A stretch of 64,000 nt of DNA from NCBI GenBank assembly GCA_013399015.1, contig VWZX01004666.1, positions 958,857-1,022,856 on the forward strand, in the 5' to 3' direction. The translations under genes and the position numbers were made by a program. Source of the DNA: Galbula dea (lineage: Eukaryota; Chordata; Aves; Piciformes; Galbulidae). The notes below the pieces were generated by a model, which made no database searches, had not been told where the DNA came from, and saw only the letters and a list, made by a program, of their open reading frames with translations. Positions 25,901-40,900 of this stretch are shown here, in pieces; the stretch's first letter is position 1, and every line of letters begins with the position of its first letter.

Positions 25901-28900
25901 GTGCAGGTCTATAGGGAGTTGTAAGCATGTTATGGCTTTCCACATAGCTGTATGCAAATTCATCTATTAAAAACAAACCACTACCACTAATACATATGGA
26001 GGAAATTAAGACTCTTTACTTCGAGAACACAGTCACCTCAGTAGCGTGCTTCAGGAGAGGAAGATTACCTCTGCTAGCAGCATGGTAGCCGAGTCTTTGT
26101 GGTCCTGCCAAATCCAAACTGCTTTCTTCTGAGGCATTTTGTAATGGTAATAGTTGATACCTAAGGTGATGCAGGAAATTGTTCAATACATTGCCACTGT
26201 GACAGTCATTTCAGATGTCTTTGATGAAAGCACAGACTGCAATTGATCCTGTTGTGTCTCTGCATCAGTGCAAGACATCAGAAAGTGGTCAACAGAGCAA
26301 CTGTGTTTGAAATAAAATGGAGCCAAACCCAATAAAAATGTCATATCCACATTCTGACACATGCAGGCAAGGAAGCCAATGTACTAAAGGGAGAATAAAA
26401 GTAGCAAATGTGTAACTTGTGTGTTCTAAACTTTTGGTTGTTTTGAACAGAACTTTTATTTTATTACATAGGTTTTAGGATTCTTTTTTCTAAAAAACAT
26501 AGGTGGTCTTTGGGATTGTTTTCTTGTTTGGATGACCCTTTGCTCTTTCAAAAGAGGTTGAGAAACGCTGCTTGGATTGTGTTAACATTGCCATGTCTTG
26601 TGATTTTTATAAGGAAACCCATTAAAGCTGTAATTGGTTCTGTAGCTGCTGATTGTGTAAAAATCAAGAATGTCAAGTTTCACAGTGTTCCCACTGTAAA
26701 GAAAGAGCCTGGGAAGGGAAAGGGGCAGTCTCTGCCTTGTCTGTAGAAAAAGATACGAAAACTGAAATTGTTTTCTTCATCTGTAGTCTGCTCTCCCAAA
26801 ACTTTATTAAATTCCCATGGATCTTGCCTAGGCCTGTTTACATACAGAAGTCCCTCTCAAAATGCACTTTACCTCAACAAATAATAGCTAAATTGTGTAC
26901 TAACCCAGAGGGATGTTTTGGTTTCGTCAGTTTATTTGTCTTTTTCTTTTTTTTTGCTTCTAAGGCAGGTAAAGTTGTAAGGAATACAAACTCTTTTTTT
27001 GCCCCCCCACCTCTGAGGAAATTATTGTGTCTCCTTACTAAGGCAAAGCCTTGTCTGAGAGAGAGATTATTTGGGAATTTGGTGAAAATAGTTTTTAATT
27101 TCTTTGAATTGCTCCTCTGCTGAAACCTGCTGCTTATTTCCCAGAAAAAAAGTCTTGGTGCCCTCAGAGCTTAGGAAGACTTGAACTTTCACTGTGGAGA
27201 CACTGGTGCTGTAGAATGTCATTCTTGTGTCCTATTTTCAAAGCACTACTAAAATACTATCATTATAAAAATATTTGTGTAGTAGGTGACTAACTATTTA
27301 GGGCTCATTTTGGTCTACCATGTTTAAACGGGTTGAGGCCAAGAGGTGTGCAGTGTGCTACTTTATGGAAACCATGAATTAGGATTAAATACATGAATGA
27401 TTTTGTCTGTCAGTCTGAAGGCAGTCATTTGGGACAATGAAAAAACTGATAGCTCTGAAGGATGTAGGGTGAGTTTTTTATAAATTTATTTAAGGCAGTT
27501 AAGAGTTGTGGCTTTAAGCATATGCTTTCTTTAGTGCTGTTTCATATATGCTTTGCAGTTTTGTTGATTCATCAGAAGAGACTAATTCTTACATTGCTGA
27601 TGGAAGGAAGGTGTAATGGGGTATATATCTTTCCCACAGGCTAAAACTGGTATAGTTTGAGCGAAATGCCTTCTAGGTGAACTCTCTTGTTCCTGTTAAC
27701 TGGCTTGATTCTTCAGTATCTGGGAAGAAATCAGTATCTTTCACTCCTTCACAATTAGTTTCTAATGGTTAACTAATCTACTGGTTAACTTGCAATACTG
27801 TAGATAGTTTTCTAAACACTAAGGGGATTATTTTAGTCTAAAAGAGTTTATTTTGTTTTCTAACTTCTGATTTTAATTTTTCTAATAGAAAAAGCCTGCT
27901 TTATTCACTGGAGGATAACAAAGAGATTGTGGTTATGTATTTTGTTCTAATGTCTGGCCAGAAAGAGAGCAAGGGTGATTTTTAGGTAGAGCTTTGCTGT
28001 CGACATTGTAAAGTAAGCTGTCTCTCTCCTTTCCAAATAATAGATGGGATTTAGTTACTTAAGAAATAAGCTCCTTCATTTCAGTTTTTCTTGCATAGTG
28101 ATCAAACAAACAATGTGACTAATAAATTTAGATTTCTGTGCACAGGAAGAGACTCCTGATTCCTGTAATAGTTTCATGTTCTGAGAATAACCAAAAAGTG
28201 ACACCTGAGATCACAGTTGTGCCTGATAGTATTGCTTTAGCTATATGTATGCATTACTCACTTGCCTTAAGTTTTACTCATTTTCAGAGGCTAGTACCTC
28301 TGTATTGGCAATTTCTATGAAGATTGCTTAGCATTAATTTGTCCTGAGACATTCAAATTTAAGAGCAAATTCCTAGAGCATTTTAATAGTGAAGTGTCTG
28401 GTAATGAGGTACCTGTAAGTAGTTTGGAGTATATTACTCTGTGACTACTTGAACTGAAAATTGCATACATCTTGTAAATGTGTTTGACAGGTGATTAGTC
28501 TGTCATGGAGTCATGCTGGGAATGTATGAGTAGGAGAAAAATGAAGTAAATTATTTCATTTAAGAACCAGCTTCTGTGCCAGTGCCGTCACTATCCAGAC
28601 CTATCAGGCTTTCAAAGCAGAGCATTTTACAAATGGATTTACTTACAATACTGTTGAATATCTTAGCAGTTCTGTCCTAGTTCTATTTAAATAAACTCTT
28701 CTTAGCTAGTCCTGGAAGACCTGAATTGCTGCAGCAATCGAGGTACAAGGAGAAATACTGTGAGACAGGTTTTTTAGTTACATACTTTGGCTTGGGACCC
28801 TTTTGGCCTACAAACTGTTAAGCTCAGTATTGCATAATTATTCTTTTATTATGGATTAGTGATTAGGCAGTCTGCTGTCTATGGTTGGGGTAGTTTGAAA

Positions 28901-31900
28901 ACTGTTCTAGAACATGCTTCTTATTATTACATTTTTCAGTGTAGAGGCTTTAGTCTGTAGGTCATACCTCTAGTTTTTTTTGAGTTATCTTGTGTCCCGA
29001 GATTTCATCTCTGGTACTATGAGATGAAGAGCCAGTATTTTACAATGAGTGATTTAAAAAAATCCATTCTTTTCTTAAGATTGAACAAAAAGTATGCAGT
29101 CATGGGGTAGCTATCCTCAACCTGTTCACTTTAGTGTTGGCATTCAAATTTGCATAAAATAATGAGGAGAGGGATAGAAACGTGGGAGTATTTTTTCAGG
29201 CATAGTCTTTGTTTTATCCGACTCTCCTGCTGTCTAAGCTTAATGTTTTAAAGAGTAACAAAATATGTTTGGTATTGCACATAAACATTTCTTTATTTTA
29301 AGTTAGAAGGTGGAGTGCTTCAGTGTATTGATTGAAGTTGTGATGTTAATGACTAGGAGCAAGATACATCTATGTGTGTTAAAGCAGCAGACATGTCATG
29401 GTCTACTCTTTTCCCTTCCTATATGAATGAGTTTTGAGTGGATAGTTCAGAGTAGGGTATTGCCCTGTATTACTGCTGAAGGAGTGTCAGCTCAGATAGA
29501 TACCGATCTGGAAGTGTCTTATATGTTCATCATATTTATTTTCATTATGCTAGAAAAATCCATCCACTTTATAGATTTATTATTGAGATTCTTCTTTGTT
29601 TCAGGAATTATGCAGTGACAATATAAAATTAAACTGTACAGAATGAGTGGTGTTTTTTCCACATTCTCCTCCCCACCCCCCCAAGGATTGTAGAAGTATA
29701 TCTAACTGTTGAAAGGCTTCCTAGTGCATTTCGGCATGTTGTAGGAACTACAGGAAAAAGTTTGCTGGAGCCACCAAAGAAGTAGGGAGAAATGGGAAAC
29801 CACATCTAGAGTGCTCATTGTGAGCTATTTCAACGCGTGCTCTCTTGCTGATTAAGTGAATCATCTGTATGAATATATTCATGTGGCATTTTTTGATGAA
29901 ATGTTAATTTTTTTGCTTTATTAGCAATTCCATTGTTTTGCAGCTTTTCATGAAGTATATTTGTTGTAAAGAAAGCAAGCTGAAATAAAGCAGAATGCAT
30001 AGAAGACGTTTCATTGTACTTCAATTACAGCTTTTGGTTAAATTTTAACCACGATGGGGACAAATGTTGGCATTCTATAAAAACTTTGTGGGTGTAACTT
30101 CACATCTAGCACTTGGAAATACTTTGAGACTTGCAAAGCTGGGGAAACGCCAGCAAGTATAACACAAGCTCCAGGAAAAAGCTGACTCATTTCTTTGTCT
30201 TGAAAAGCCTGCCAAAGATAACAAAGGTAGAGGCTGTTTCTGTTACTACTGGGGCACAAATAGTAATTTTTTACTTTAAATATTATTGAACTCACTTGAA
30301 AATTCAAACCAAATGATATTTGTTTATAACTTAAACTCACAGAAGTCATTACTTGTTAAAGTAACGGTTTCAAAGTAGCTGTTTATGTAGGAAGGTGATG
30401 GTGTATCTTGTTTGTAAAAAGCCTCTGATCTAAAATAATGGGTATTTCTGCAGAAGGGTTTGTGGAATTTCTTGTTCAGTTCAGCACATTGCAGGCTTGC
30501 CTGTAACAAGCAAGATTTGATGGTTGCATAAAGCTGCACAGCAGCCATGTTTCTCACCCTGAGAATCTCATAATACAATCTCAATGTCTTGGGGAAGAAA
30601 GAGGTGATTGTGCTATGGCTGTTTTCAGTAAACTTCTGTTTTATGAATCCAGATTGACTGAAGTATTTATCTAATACTTACAGTATGTTTTTGTCATAAT
30701 CAGTTAGGAAAACTTCTACTGTTCATTCCCAGATTTTCGCTTTTTTTTGTTGTAAATTGATCACGGAAAAAGTCTGTGTGTAGTCTGCCTTACTTTTTAT
30801 CCAGGTCCCTGAAATCACAGTATCAGCAGGTCAGGCAAAATGTTTTGGCATGTCTACCTGTGGCATTACCCATTATTATCAGTTCTGTTGAAAATACAAG
30901 CCCAGATTAGTATTTACCTAAAAGAAAGTGAATAGGGGAGCATTACTTCAAAGTGTTTACAGTTATTACTGAAATATATGCCCATAGCAGAAGCCTGCAA
31001 GTTAGTTTCATGATAAGAAATACTTCTATGCTCAAAATGAACTAATAAATCTTTGCACTTCTCCTGTTTTGCTTTACTGTTGTATATAAAAGTATGTTCG
31101 TTGCAAAGATTTATAGTTTGGAAGCAATTTAAAATTCACTTTTGCCTTTTTGGTCCTTCCATGCATGTTTTGTTTCACTAATGTTTTCCTTTATCCCTTA
31201 TCACTTAATTATTTGTTTTTCCTCTCTGGATAACATTTGTTCAGTTTTGGTTTTTGTTTCCTTTTTTTTTAAGCTTGCAATTGTACAAAGCATTTGGAGT
31301 TTTAGCATCCATTTATTTTCTTGGAATACCAAGTAAAAGAATGGATTTTAATTCCTCAAGATAAGCAGTTTATCAGTGAAAGCAACAGAAGTAGAGGAAG
31401 AATATTGTATTTCAGGGGGAATATGATGTTTGTCCCAAATTAAGAGTAGAATTAGTTGCAATGGAATTGCAGTTGTAAACAGGGTAGTATAACTGACATA
31501 TGTGATGCTCTGGAAATATATAATAAAATACAAACAATAAGAAATAAATGTTCTAGAGCATTATAGCTTGCTTAATGAGGCCCTTTTAGTATATTTCATT
31601 ACACTTTTAGCTTTTGAAAAAACTGTTTAATTTGTTTGAATTCAACAACTCTTGAGTGATCCTCAAGCAGGATGGATTGATAGAACAGAGGAATACTGGC
31701 TGATATTTCCAAAATATAAGTTATAATTTTTTATTCTACAGAACTCAAACCCATGGTATGTTTGTCTTGTGTGTCGTCTCTTCCTCTGTAGTGAAGTTTT
31801 GTGTGTAGGCTTGGTGTTATATTCACTTTTGTAATCAGACTGAGAAATAAATCTAAATGCTGAAAGGATCAGTCAAATATTAAAATGGGGTTTTATTTGT

Positions 31901-34900
31901 TTTGTAGTGTGAAACAACAGAACAATTTTGTTTTTGTTATATTTCAAAATATAGTCCTAAAAGCTGCTGGAACCCTTTCCTGTAAGACAGTAAGCTGTCT
32001 ATAGTTCTGCAAATGTAGAGAACAGCACAGGATAAACTTTCTGAATTTGTTGTTTGAGAGAAATTGGTTTTTTATCAAGGAGGTGTTAAATTCTCTCCAA
32101 ATGGGAGAAAGAGGCAAAATGAGGATAGGCATAAAATGCAGAACTTTGTGGGTTTTTTTAGCTTATCAGATATTTTAAACCGAAAGTAAAATCTATGACT
32201 CGTAGCATTTGGGGAAGAATATAGGTCTTTGAAAGTTGTAATAGTAAATGCATCCTATCATCAAAGAACACTCTTACTGACTTTGGTAGAAATAATTAAA
32301 TGTGTGGATTATGAGGCTATTACAGTAAGTGGAAAACAGGAAGATATGTCAGACCTACAAAAAAACTGGAGTGTTGGATGAAAATGCCCCATGAGTAAGT
32401 CACTCCATTGTATTTTCCCATGATTTTCTGAAACAGTTGGTACTGCTTGGTTGGATATCTTTGGATTTTGGATTAAATCATCTGCTATGGCAGTTCCTAT
32501 TACCCTGTGTCTATGTCTCATTCATGTATTGTGGGTTTTTTATGTAAAGCTTCTCAATTTTTAGCTTAACAAATGTAAAGCTCTGTGAGGGGTTTAAGTA
32601 GACTGAAGTGGTCTTACTTGCTGAATTCAGTCAAACATAAATAAGGCTTTTAAAATTCTGTGTAAACAGATTCATGCATGAACTTGTACTAGTGTTCAGC
32701 TGATTTTTGGTTTGTTTTTTTTTTTTTTTCATCTCAGTGAAACTCTTGCAGCTTTCACATGAGCACAGGTTTTACATGTCTGTAGCCTCTTCTTCTGGAA
32801 GGGCTGTTTTCCAGCATCATGCTGCTTGAATTTATTTTCTTCTTTTGCTTAGAGATGTCTTTTATAATATCCTGCTTTGGAAAGTTGATCTCATACCATG
32901 CTTTGTAAAAGATCTTGCTCTTCATTGGGGTAAAGGTTTGAATGGGGAAAGTTTTGAAGGAGCTGTATCTAGGGTAGGGTTTGTGTGTGTCAGCCAAAAT
33001 TGTCATGTGGTGTGGTGATTGGAAAGGAGAGGGAACAAGAGATGGCCACGGAGAAGCTTCTCCCACCTTACTCAATGCAGAAGATTTTAACTGTGCTTCT
33101 GCCTTGGGCTGTTTTTTACTCTTAAGATAATTCATCTAAACACCACTTTTAAAGTACCTACCATCTGTAGTTCATGAAGAGGAAGGAATTCCCTGCCTTG
33201 TTTGAATATACAATCGGTATGTGTGAACCTATGATTGACAAATCCAATCTGTCTTCAACCTTCATGGTAACGCCTGATTGTGCTACCTAAAATACCACAG
33301 TTTGTTCATAATTATTTGTAGGGCCTTCATTCCCCTGGCATGAGAGTCACTGTAAGATATGCTTAATTGCTTTTAAATGGTTAGTACTATAATTGTGTAT
33401 TTTGAGACAAGTCATCAACATTGTCGCTTCATCAGCTTATTCAGTAATGGTAGTTGTTGGTTTTCTTTCTAACAGTGTTTTGTACTCATAAAAGGTAGTC
33501 ACTTTTATCCAGAACTGACTCATCTGTTTAAATTAATATTCCCTTGAGGAAAAGGTTTACATTTCACAGTCTGCTTCACAATGTTCTTGAGGCACTTAAA
33601 TAATTTCAGTCTGTTTGTAGAATACCACATAGTTTCTGGGTTGCCCAAACTATTAATGAATTTGGTAACCTTTCATTAACCCCGTTGCTTAATTGTTTGC
33701 TGCATTTGCAGGAAACAAAGTTGGAGTCAATGTATTTTTACACTGTAATTTGGAAGCTTGCTGCTGAAACACACACCATAAGAAGTATTGTTACTTTTGA
33801 ACCTTTGTAATTGGCACTCATCAGTCCAGTATTATTAAGTCATATTCCTGTTTCCACATAAAGAGGATTCTCAGTAATGTTTGTCAATATATCCTGTAGT
33901 GTTGGATGATGGAGTCACAGAGTGCTTAAGATTGGAAGTTATTTCTGGATGTCATAGAATCATAGAATGGCCCAGGTTGGAAGGAGCCTCAAAGATCATC
34001 TAATTCAACCCCCCCTGCCATGGGCAGGGATGTGACACAGTAGACCAGGTTGCCCAGGGCCACATCCAGCCTGGCGTTGAACACTGCAAGGGGTGGGGCA
34101 TCAACAACCTCTCTGGGCAACCTCTTCCAGTGCCTCACCACCCTCTGTGTGAAGAGCCTTCTTCTAATTTCTAGTCTAAATTTCCTCTCCTTCAGCTTGT
34201 ATTCTTTCCCCCTTGTCCTATTACAATCTGACCAGCTAAAAACTCTCTCCCCTTCTATCTTGTAACCCCCCTTTAGCTACTGAAAGGCTGCTATAAGATC
34301 CCCTCGAAGCCTTCTCTTCTCCAGGCTGAACAACCCCAACTCCTTTAGCCTATCCTCATAGGGAAGGTGCTCTAGTCCTCTGATCATCTTTGTGGCCCTC
34401 CTCTGGACTTGCTCCAACAGGTCCACATCTTTCTTATGCTGAGGAGCCCAGAACTGGACACAGTACTCCAGGTGGGGCCTCACAAGGGCAGAATAGAGAG
34501 GCAGAATCACCTCCCTAGACCTGCTGGCCATGCCTCTCCGGATGCAGCCCAGGGTACGGTTGGCTTTCTGGGCTGCGAGTATACATTGTTGGCTCATATC
34601 CAGCTTTTCATCTATCAAGACCTCCAAGTTCTTCTCTGCAGGGCTGTTTCCAGTGAGTTCCTCTCCCAGTCTGTACTTATATCGTGGGTTGCCCCTACCC
34701 AGATGCAGGACCTTGCACTTGGACTTATTGAACTTCATCAGATCTCTTGGGCCCACTTTTCGAGTTTGTCCAGGTCCCTCTGTATGGCATCCCGCCCTTC
34801 TGGTGTATCAACCACACCACTCAGCTGTCAGACTGGTCCAAAATCCAATTAAATCCGGTCATGGACTGCTTCATAAATTCTTAAACAAACTGTTTTGATT

Positions 34901-37900
34901 CCTAGTTGTATGCCTGATACCTCTGAACAAAATGTATAAATCAAGAATAACTAAACTTGGCTTGTAGTTTCCTAAAATAAATTCTGGGCCTAGTAGTTTG
35001 GATGTTGTCATCAAAACAACAATTAGGTTCTCGCTTCTGTTCCTTTGTTCCAAGTTTGAACAGTATTATGGTAAATTTGTATATAGATAGCACTGAGACA
35101 CACCTAAGATTCTTGGCTTTGGGAAAAATCTTATGAAACCCCTATAATTTCCATGTAAGGCGAGCTCGCTCACATGAGCATTAGAATAGGCAAATACCTG
35201 TCAAAACTATGGAACCTATAGTACCCAGTATCCTGCAGTGACACTCATGGATATACAGATTGAGAATAGGATAACCTTGGAACATTACTACCCTAGTAGC
35301 ACTTTCAGCAACAGGTCATTGGAAGCTGAAGACATTTTCTGAGCCAGACATAGTATCTTTATATTTAATAACCCATGAATAGATGTAATGCATCTGTTAC
35401 AAGAATTTTTGAGAGCAGTGCATATTTTTAATTACTGCATATTAGTCACACAGGCTGTTTTTGATGATCAAATGATCCCTGTTTGGAAAGACAAAAAGAA
35501 ATTAGTATCTTTTGAATGTTTGCTTAACCATAGAGACCTGATCCTTTTTCAAAGGGGACTGACATTGGGGAAGAACAGCTTGAAACAACAGATCTTGTCT
35601 TAATAACTTGTTCTTTTAAATTTTTTTGTATAGTCACATCCTTTCTTCTGTGAAATTCCAAAGCAGATGGTTGTTCCTTTTTCTTATTTTCTTTGCAGAG
35701 TCTACTTACAGGTATCTTATAAGAACATGGATATTTAATGTTTATGCAATGTCTACATGTGTACTCCTATGCCATTTGCTGTCTACATAGTTTTAGTCTT
35801 CTATTTTGCTTAACAAACAGTGTCCAGACTCTTTATTTTTAGTGTGGCTAATAGAGGGCTTTCCATCAAAAAAGTACATAATGCTGCTGTTGTTTTTTCT
35901 TACTGCTGTGCCTTTTAAATGTCATCAAGTTTACAAAACTGAGGATGTGAACAGGTGAGGTACTCAGTTTTAAACAAAATAGCTTGGAACCTCTATCATT
36001 TAACCCTTCTAAGTAGGCTTAGAAAAAGTTTGAGCTGGTATAATCCTCTGAGACATGAGTTTTGACAAATGTAGCATGGAAAGGTCATGCTGTGCTATAT
36101 TGCTTTGTAGCTGAAGCAGTTCCTTTTCTCTGAGTAAAGCGAATTTTCTTGTACCAGCAGATCATTATAGTTGTAGGTCCTGTGGTACAAAAACCTGTAT
36201 TTGCTCTCTGTATCCTACACATGCAAAATAAAGGATGTTTTTGTCTTTCAACCATCTTTACCTGTTGATTGACAGGAATGAAATGTATATTGCTGAAGAA
36301 CGTGTGTGTAGGGGAACCGAATCCAGAAAACCCAAAACAAACATTCCCAAACCTCCCACTTTTTCCTAGAGATTTATTAGACAAACATGATCAAGAGTTA
36401 TGTATTACTCTAAAACCCACAATGATAATAAAGGAGACACCTTGTTAGGAAACCACTGATTACTGCCATGCACAGTGGATAAACTGATTTAAAACCTGAT
36501 CTTTTTGGAAGCTTTGTTTTCATTGTAATTTGGTACAGCCTCATGAGGAGTTGCTGCAGCTTAGAGATAGCTGTGACCCTTTGCCTTGTCTGCTTTTTTT
36601 TTGTTTTGCTATTAGTTGTGGAGTATTTGTTTCTAAATACAAGATAAATTTTATTTCAGTATTGTGGTTACTTAGCTGAGTTTAGCAGTAATACTTTCAG
36701 ACTTTATGTAACCTTAACTGTTAGTGGGAATTTTAAAAAGTCATGTTTATATTTTCAGAGAAAAAGGAACCATAGCATTTAAATCTTGAGTTATCATCTA
36801 TTTTTGTGTTTATTAAGCACTTAAGCTGCGTAATCACTATCCCTAGAAGAGTTAAAAAATGTGTACATCTGGTGCTTGGGGGGAATATGGTTTAGTGGTG
36901 GGCATGGTAGTGTGAGGTGGATGGTTGGACTCTGATCTTGGAGGGCTTTTCCAACTATAATGGTTCTTTTTTCTATGGTTCTTTTGTTTCTTTGGTTGGT
37001 TTTTTTAATGTCAATTTGTCAGTTTGTAAAAATGATGTTGATAGATGATGACTGTCCACAGTTCAGTTGCAGTATGTAACTGTCCTCCTGAAGTACCAGG
37101 GAATCTATGACCTTCTAAACATCAGGGTGCTCCTCATGCTCCTCACCAGACTCTCATTCACCAAGTATACTGGTGTCAGGTGTATCTGACATACAAGAAG
37201 GGGTATTAGAAGTTGTGATAGCAGGAGTGCATGAATAGCAGCTAGAGATTAGTGGGATGCTACAAGCTGTCTTTAATCTCACTGTTAAGCCTAACAAATA
37301 TGTACTGGTGAACATAGTAGTGATTATAAAGATAATCAAAGTGCAGAAATTGAATTAGTCTTTTGAGGTCTGTTTTTAATCCTCTCTAGATTTTTTTTGT
37401 TTTTAATTTTTTTTCTCATTCTTTGTCAAATTTACTTCCATACTATTCCACCTCACCTGCCCACTCCTGCTATGACTAAAAATCTGACATTAGGTAGGAT
37501 TCTGACATCGTTAGTCCCATGTCTTCTGATAATAATCAGAACAAAGTTTAATCAACTGAGGAGTAAAATGTGTAAGTCATCTTCACCAGCTCACGTGGTA
37601 TCACTTTCACTGCCCCTTGAATCTGAAAAATCCAAGCAGCATGATGATTTAAAACCACTTTTTTTGGTGGTGTAAAGCAGTCTGAAAGGAATTGTCTTCT
37701 GAATACTGTTGAGGGAGATTCTTACTTGCTTTCCAAGTTTTTCCCTTATCCTGACTGACATATAATTTCAAAGTTTATACAAGCTTCAATAGCATCAGAT
37801 ATGCTGGAAATGCATTGGAACTTTCTGCAACATAGAACAGAGCAGTGATGGAACAAGCTGAGAAGATGATTTTGTCACACGTAGGGTTTTGAACTTGCTA

Positions 37901-40900
37901 CTGGAGTATGTTGTGGCTATTATGCTATAATGCATTTTAGTATAAGATAGAATTCATTAGGATATTTTTATAGGTAGTAGCTCTGTAATATCAAGTAAGA
38001 CCAAATCTGAATGCAGCTTGCCAGGTTTGTAAATATTTTGTTTATTCTGGTGATCTGCACAGCATGGAATGATATTTAACCACATAAACCTTCCTTAAAA
38101 AATACTTTCTGTTATACATGAAGATTATTTTGGTTTTTAGGGGTAGCAATTTCTGTGATTCCCTGGCACATGAGGACTTTTAAGAGGCTAGGTGTTATTT
38201 GTGTGTGAGGGAGAAACAGGTTGTTTGGAAGGTGTAGGTGTGATTGAGGCATGTGCACTGCTGAGCAGCTGTCTGTGGCAACTTCAGCAGGTCATGAACA
38301 CATCAGGCTCGTGACATGCAGTGTATGTGCAGCTGTGCAGGTTTATAGGTCTATGCAGGTCTGATACTTCCTGGAAACCTTAGATTTTCTGTGTACGTGC
38401 TGTCTGGCTGCTTTGTCTGTGCACAGTTAGCTCGATGTATTTGAAAACAATATGTTCACTGTATGTATGTACCAAGTGCACAGAGTGTTAGATTTACTGA
38501 GCATGGGCCAGGCAGTTTATTCCCATGTATTCCACCTGGGAAATCCACCTCATTCATAAAGGAATCTGAGCTTCAGTTCATGTTCACATAGATAAGGTTT
38601 TGTTTTATGCGGGTACTTTAATAACAATAGCATTTACCAAGATTATTCACTGGCTGGAGGACATTTTATGGCACATTTTAAAGCAAGCTAATCATTCTTT
38701 AAAACATACTATAGAAGTTCTGATGTATTTTTGTTGCTGTGTGTGCTTGTTTCAAGATTTCTTTTCTCTCTCCAGGCAGCTATAAACGGTGTAATACCAC
38801 AAGAAAACGGCATTCTACAAAGGTAAGCATAGAAGACTGGAGTATACACAGAGAATGATGCTGGGTAATAGTTACATCTTTTTGTACCTGAATCCTAAGA
38901 AGATGGTGTAATTCTCCTTATAAAGCAGTTTCTGAAGCCACAGATTATGTTTCTGGCCAAGCTGATTTAACATTCATGTTTTCTCATACTGGTGGAGGAC
39001 CTGCTCAAACACCTTCAAATCAGTTAATTTTTAGCTTGAATTCATTGGTTGTGGGGTCATTCTGTGCAAGGTTGTCTCTGTACCAAGTCAGGATTTTGGT
39101 GTGCTTTGTTGGATGTCAGGATTTGGTGGTTGTTTTGGTTTGTTTTGTTTGGTTGTTGGTTTTTTTTCCCCTCCCCAAAGAGCTAAAAATTTACAAGGCA
39201 AATCCACAGATGTTCCTGCCTATGTATTTCCTTTATTCTTATGCATCTTGAAGAGTATTGATATTCCATGCTTGCTTGTCCAAAAGTCTTATATTTTATT
39301 TTATTTTTTGGTTTGAAGTGCATTACAGGCAAAAGATACTTGTTAGATAAAGTAAGGTTGTTCTTTCTAAAAGTAGCTTTTACTGATTTTCTTATAAGCT
39401 TCTGAATTAAGTTTTGGCTTATACACTGATGCCTGGACATCTTGAAGTCACTGAAGCATGAGCTCCTAAGTGCTGATGAGACAATTGAATACAGCAGAAC
39501 AGGGATTGAGCTACTTGAGGGAGACAGTAAAATAGCATTTAAAGTTCTGTTTAGGGAAATACACAATGTGTACTATTTGAAAAAGTTTATTTTAATGATG
39601 AAAAAAGATACATAAGGTAGGTAAAAGTGGTGTTTTGGCATCTTTCAGTACTTACTGAAGCTATCATTAGAGTCAGTTTTTGATTCAAGATAAAAGCTTA
39701 TTTGAACAGCAAATTTATTAGATGTTTATTTACCATAAAGCCTGCCTAGTCCATTTGAGATAAAATTGTGCTGAGCATTCTTTCTGCCTTTGTTAGTAAG
39801 TCCTGACCTCCAGACATTTGTGTTCAGAATACCAGAATGTTTGGAACCATTTGGTCAGAGGAAGGAGCTAAGGTGTAATTATGTCTGACTTGGAAAGCAA
39901 GCTGGTCCAGTGTCCACTTACAGCTTTCTTCCACACTAATTTATTAATTTTTAGAAATTATTAGACAGTAAATATGTCTAAAATGTTTTTTTCCCTCTAA
40001 TGAAAGTGGTTTAAAAGGAGGCTCAGAAGATCTAGAAGCCTGGTTTCCAGTGGCTTTTAGATGAGGCTTGTTTTTCTGTTGTGAGGTTTTTTTTATGTTC
40101 CATTAGAGGTTGCCAGTCAGATATGTAGTAGGATGCCTTTTGTGGTGGAATCAAATAGAATTAATACAACTGGATTTGCAGGAAGTTCATATATAGAAAG
40201 GAAAATAATAAATTTTTATTTATAATCAGTTGTGTTGTTAAAATAAAAATTAGTCCTGAGGATCAGGATATTCATTACCCCTTATTTTGCAAGTATAACA
40301 TTTCTCTTTTTCAAATGTAGAAGGCACAGTGATGGGATTTGCAATAGCTGTGTATAATTTCTGCACTTGTGTGACATGCCATCCACATTCATGCTTTTTG
40401 AATTCAGCCTTCTTCTAGATGACAGATGTGACTGGCTGTAAGAAGCATTTCCATTGAGAGATCTCATGGTATCTTCAAGAAGGCAGAATGCATTTTTCAA
40501 ATAAGTTCTGATTAAGAATGGAAATGACACAACTTAATATCTCAGCATTTCCTAATTCCATCTGTGCTTGGCTTCCATTCTTCCAGTGTAGACATTTTAT
40601 TAGCTTGCATCCTCCATCACGATATCCTGTAACTGCCCAAGACAGAGAGTCTTCCTGATAAGAACATCTACAAAGCAAAGCTCTAGACTTACTCTATGAA
40701 GTTTCTTGCCTTCCAAATTTGATTTCTCTACATAGTAGAGTTTTTTTGGCCTGCAACAGTGTTTCTTAAATTTCATATTTTTTGTTACCTTTGTTCCTCC
40801 TCCCAATTACATGCTTCTTGTGGGGAGGCTTTCAGACGAAGGTGATGTGCTTCTGGGTAGTGGGGGTTTCCCCAGTGTATTCTAACCTGTAATGCTATAT

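Larger units (their letters stand above)
21187..38775 (+). other. FAF1: FAF1 intron 2 (17.6 kb)
   Basis: Bounded by gtaagt and tctccag. AT-rich, mainly unique sequence. Recognised contents are a 15-base tandem duplication (21491-21520), an unrecognised 126-codon minus-strand frame (32755-33135) next to a T tract (32715-32729), a large CR1 copy (33952-34825) and a short CR1-like tail (36868-36985). A 156-codon + frame at 26653-27123 contains a phenylalanine run and matches nothing I know, so it is treated as chance. Confidence 0.9.

Noticed and set aside
26653..27123. 156-codon + strand frame in intron 2
   Set aside because: It includes a phenylalanine run from a T tract, has no recognisable domain, and lies in AT-rich intron.
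34409..34898. Plus-strand frames of 122-147 codons over the CR1 copy
   Set aside because: Antisense shadows of the CR1 reverse-transcriptase region.
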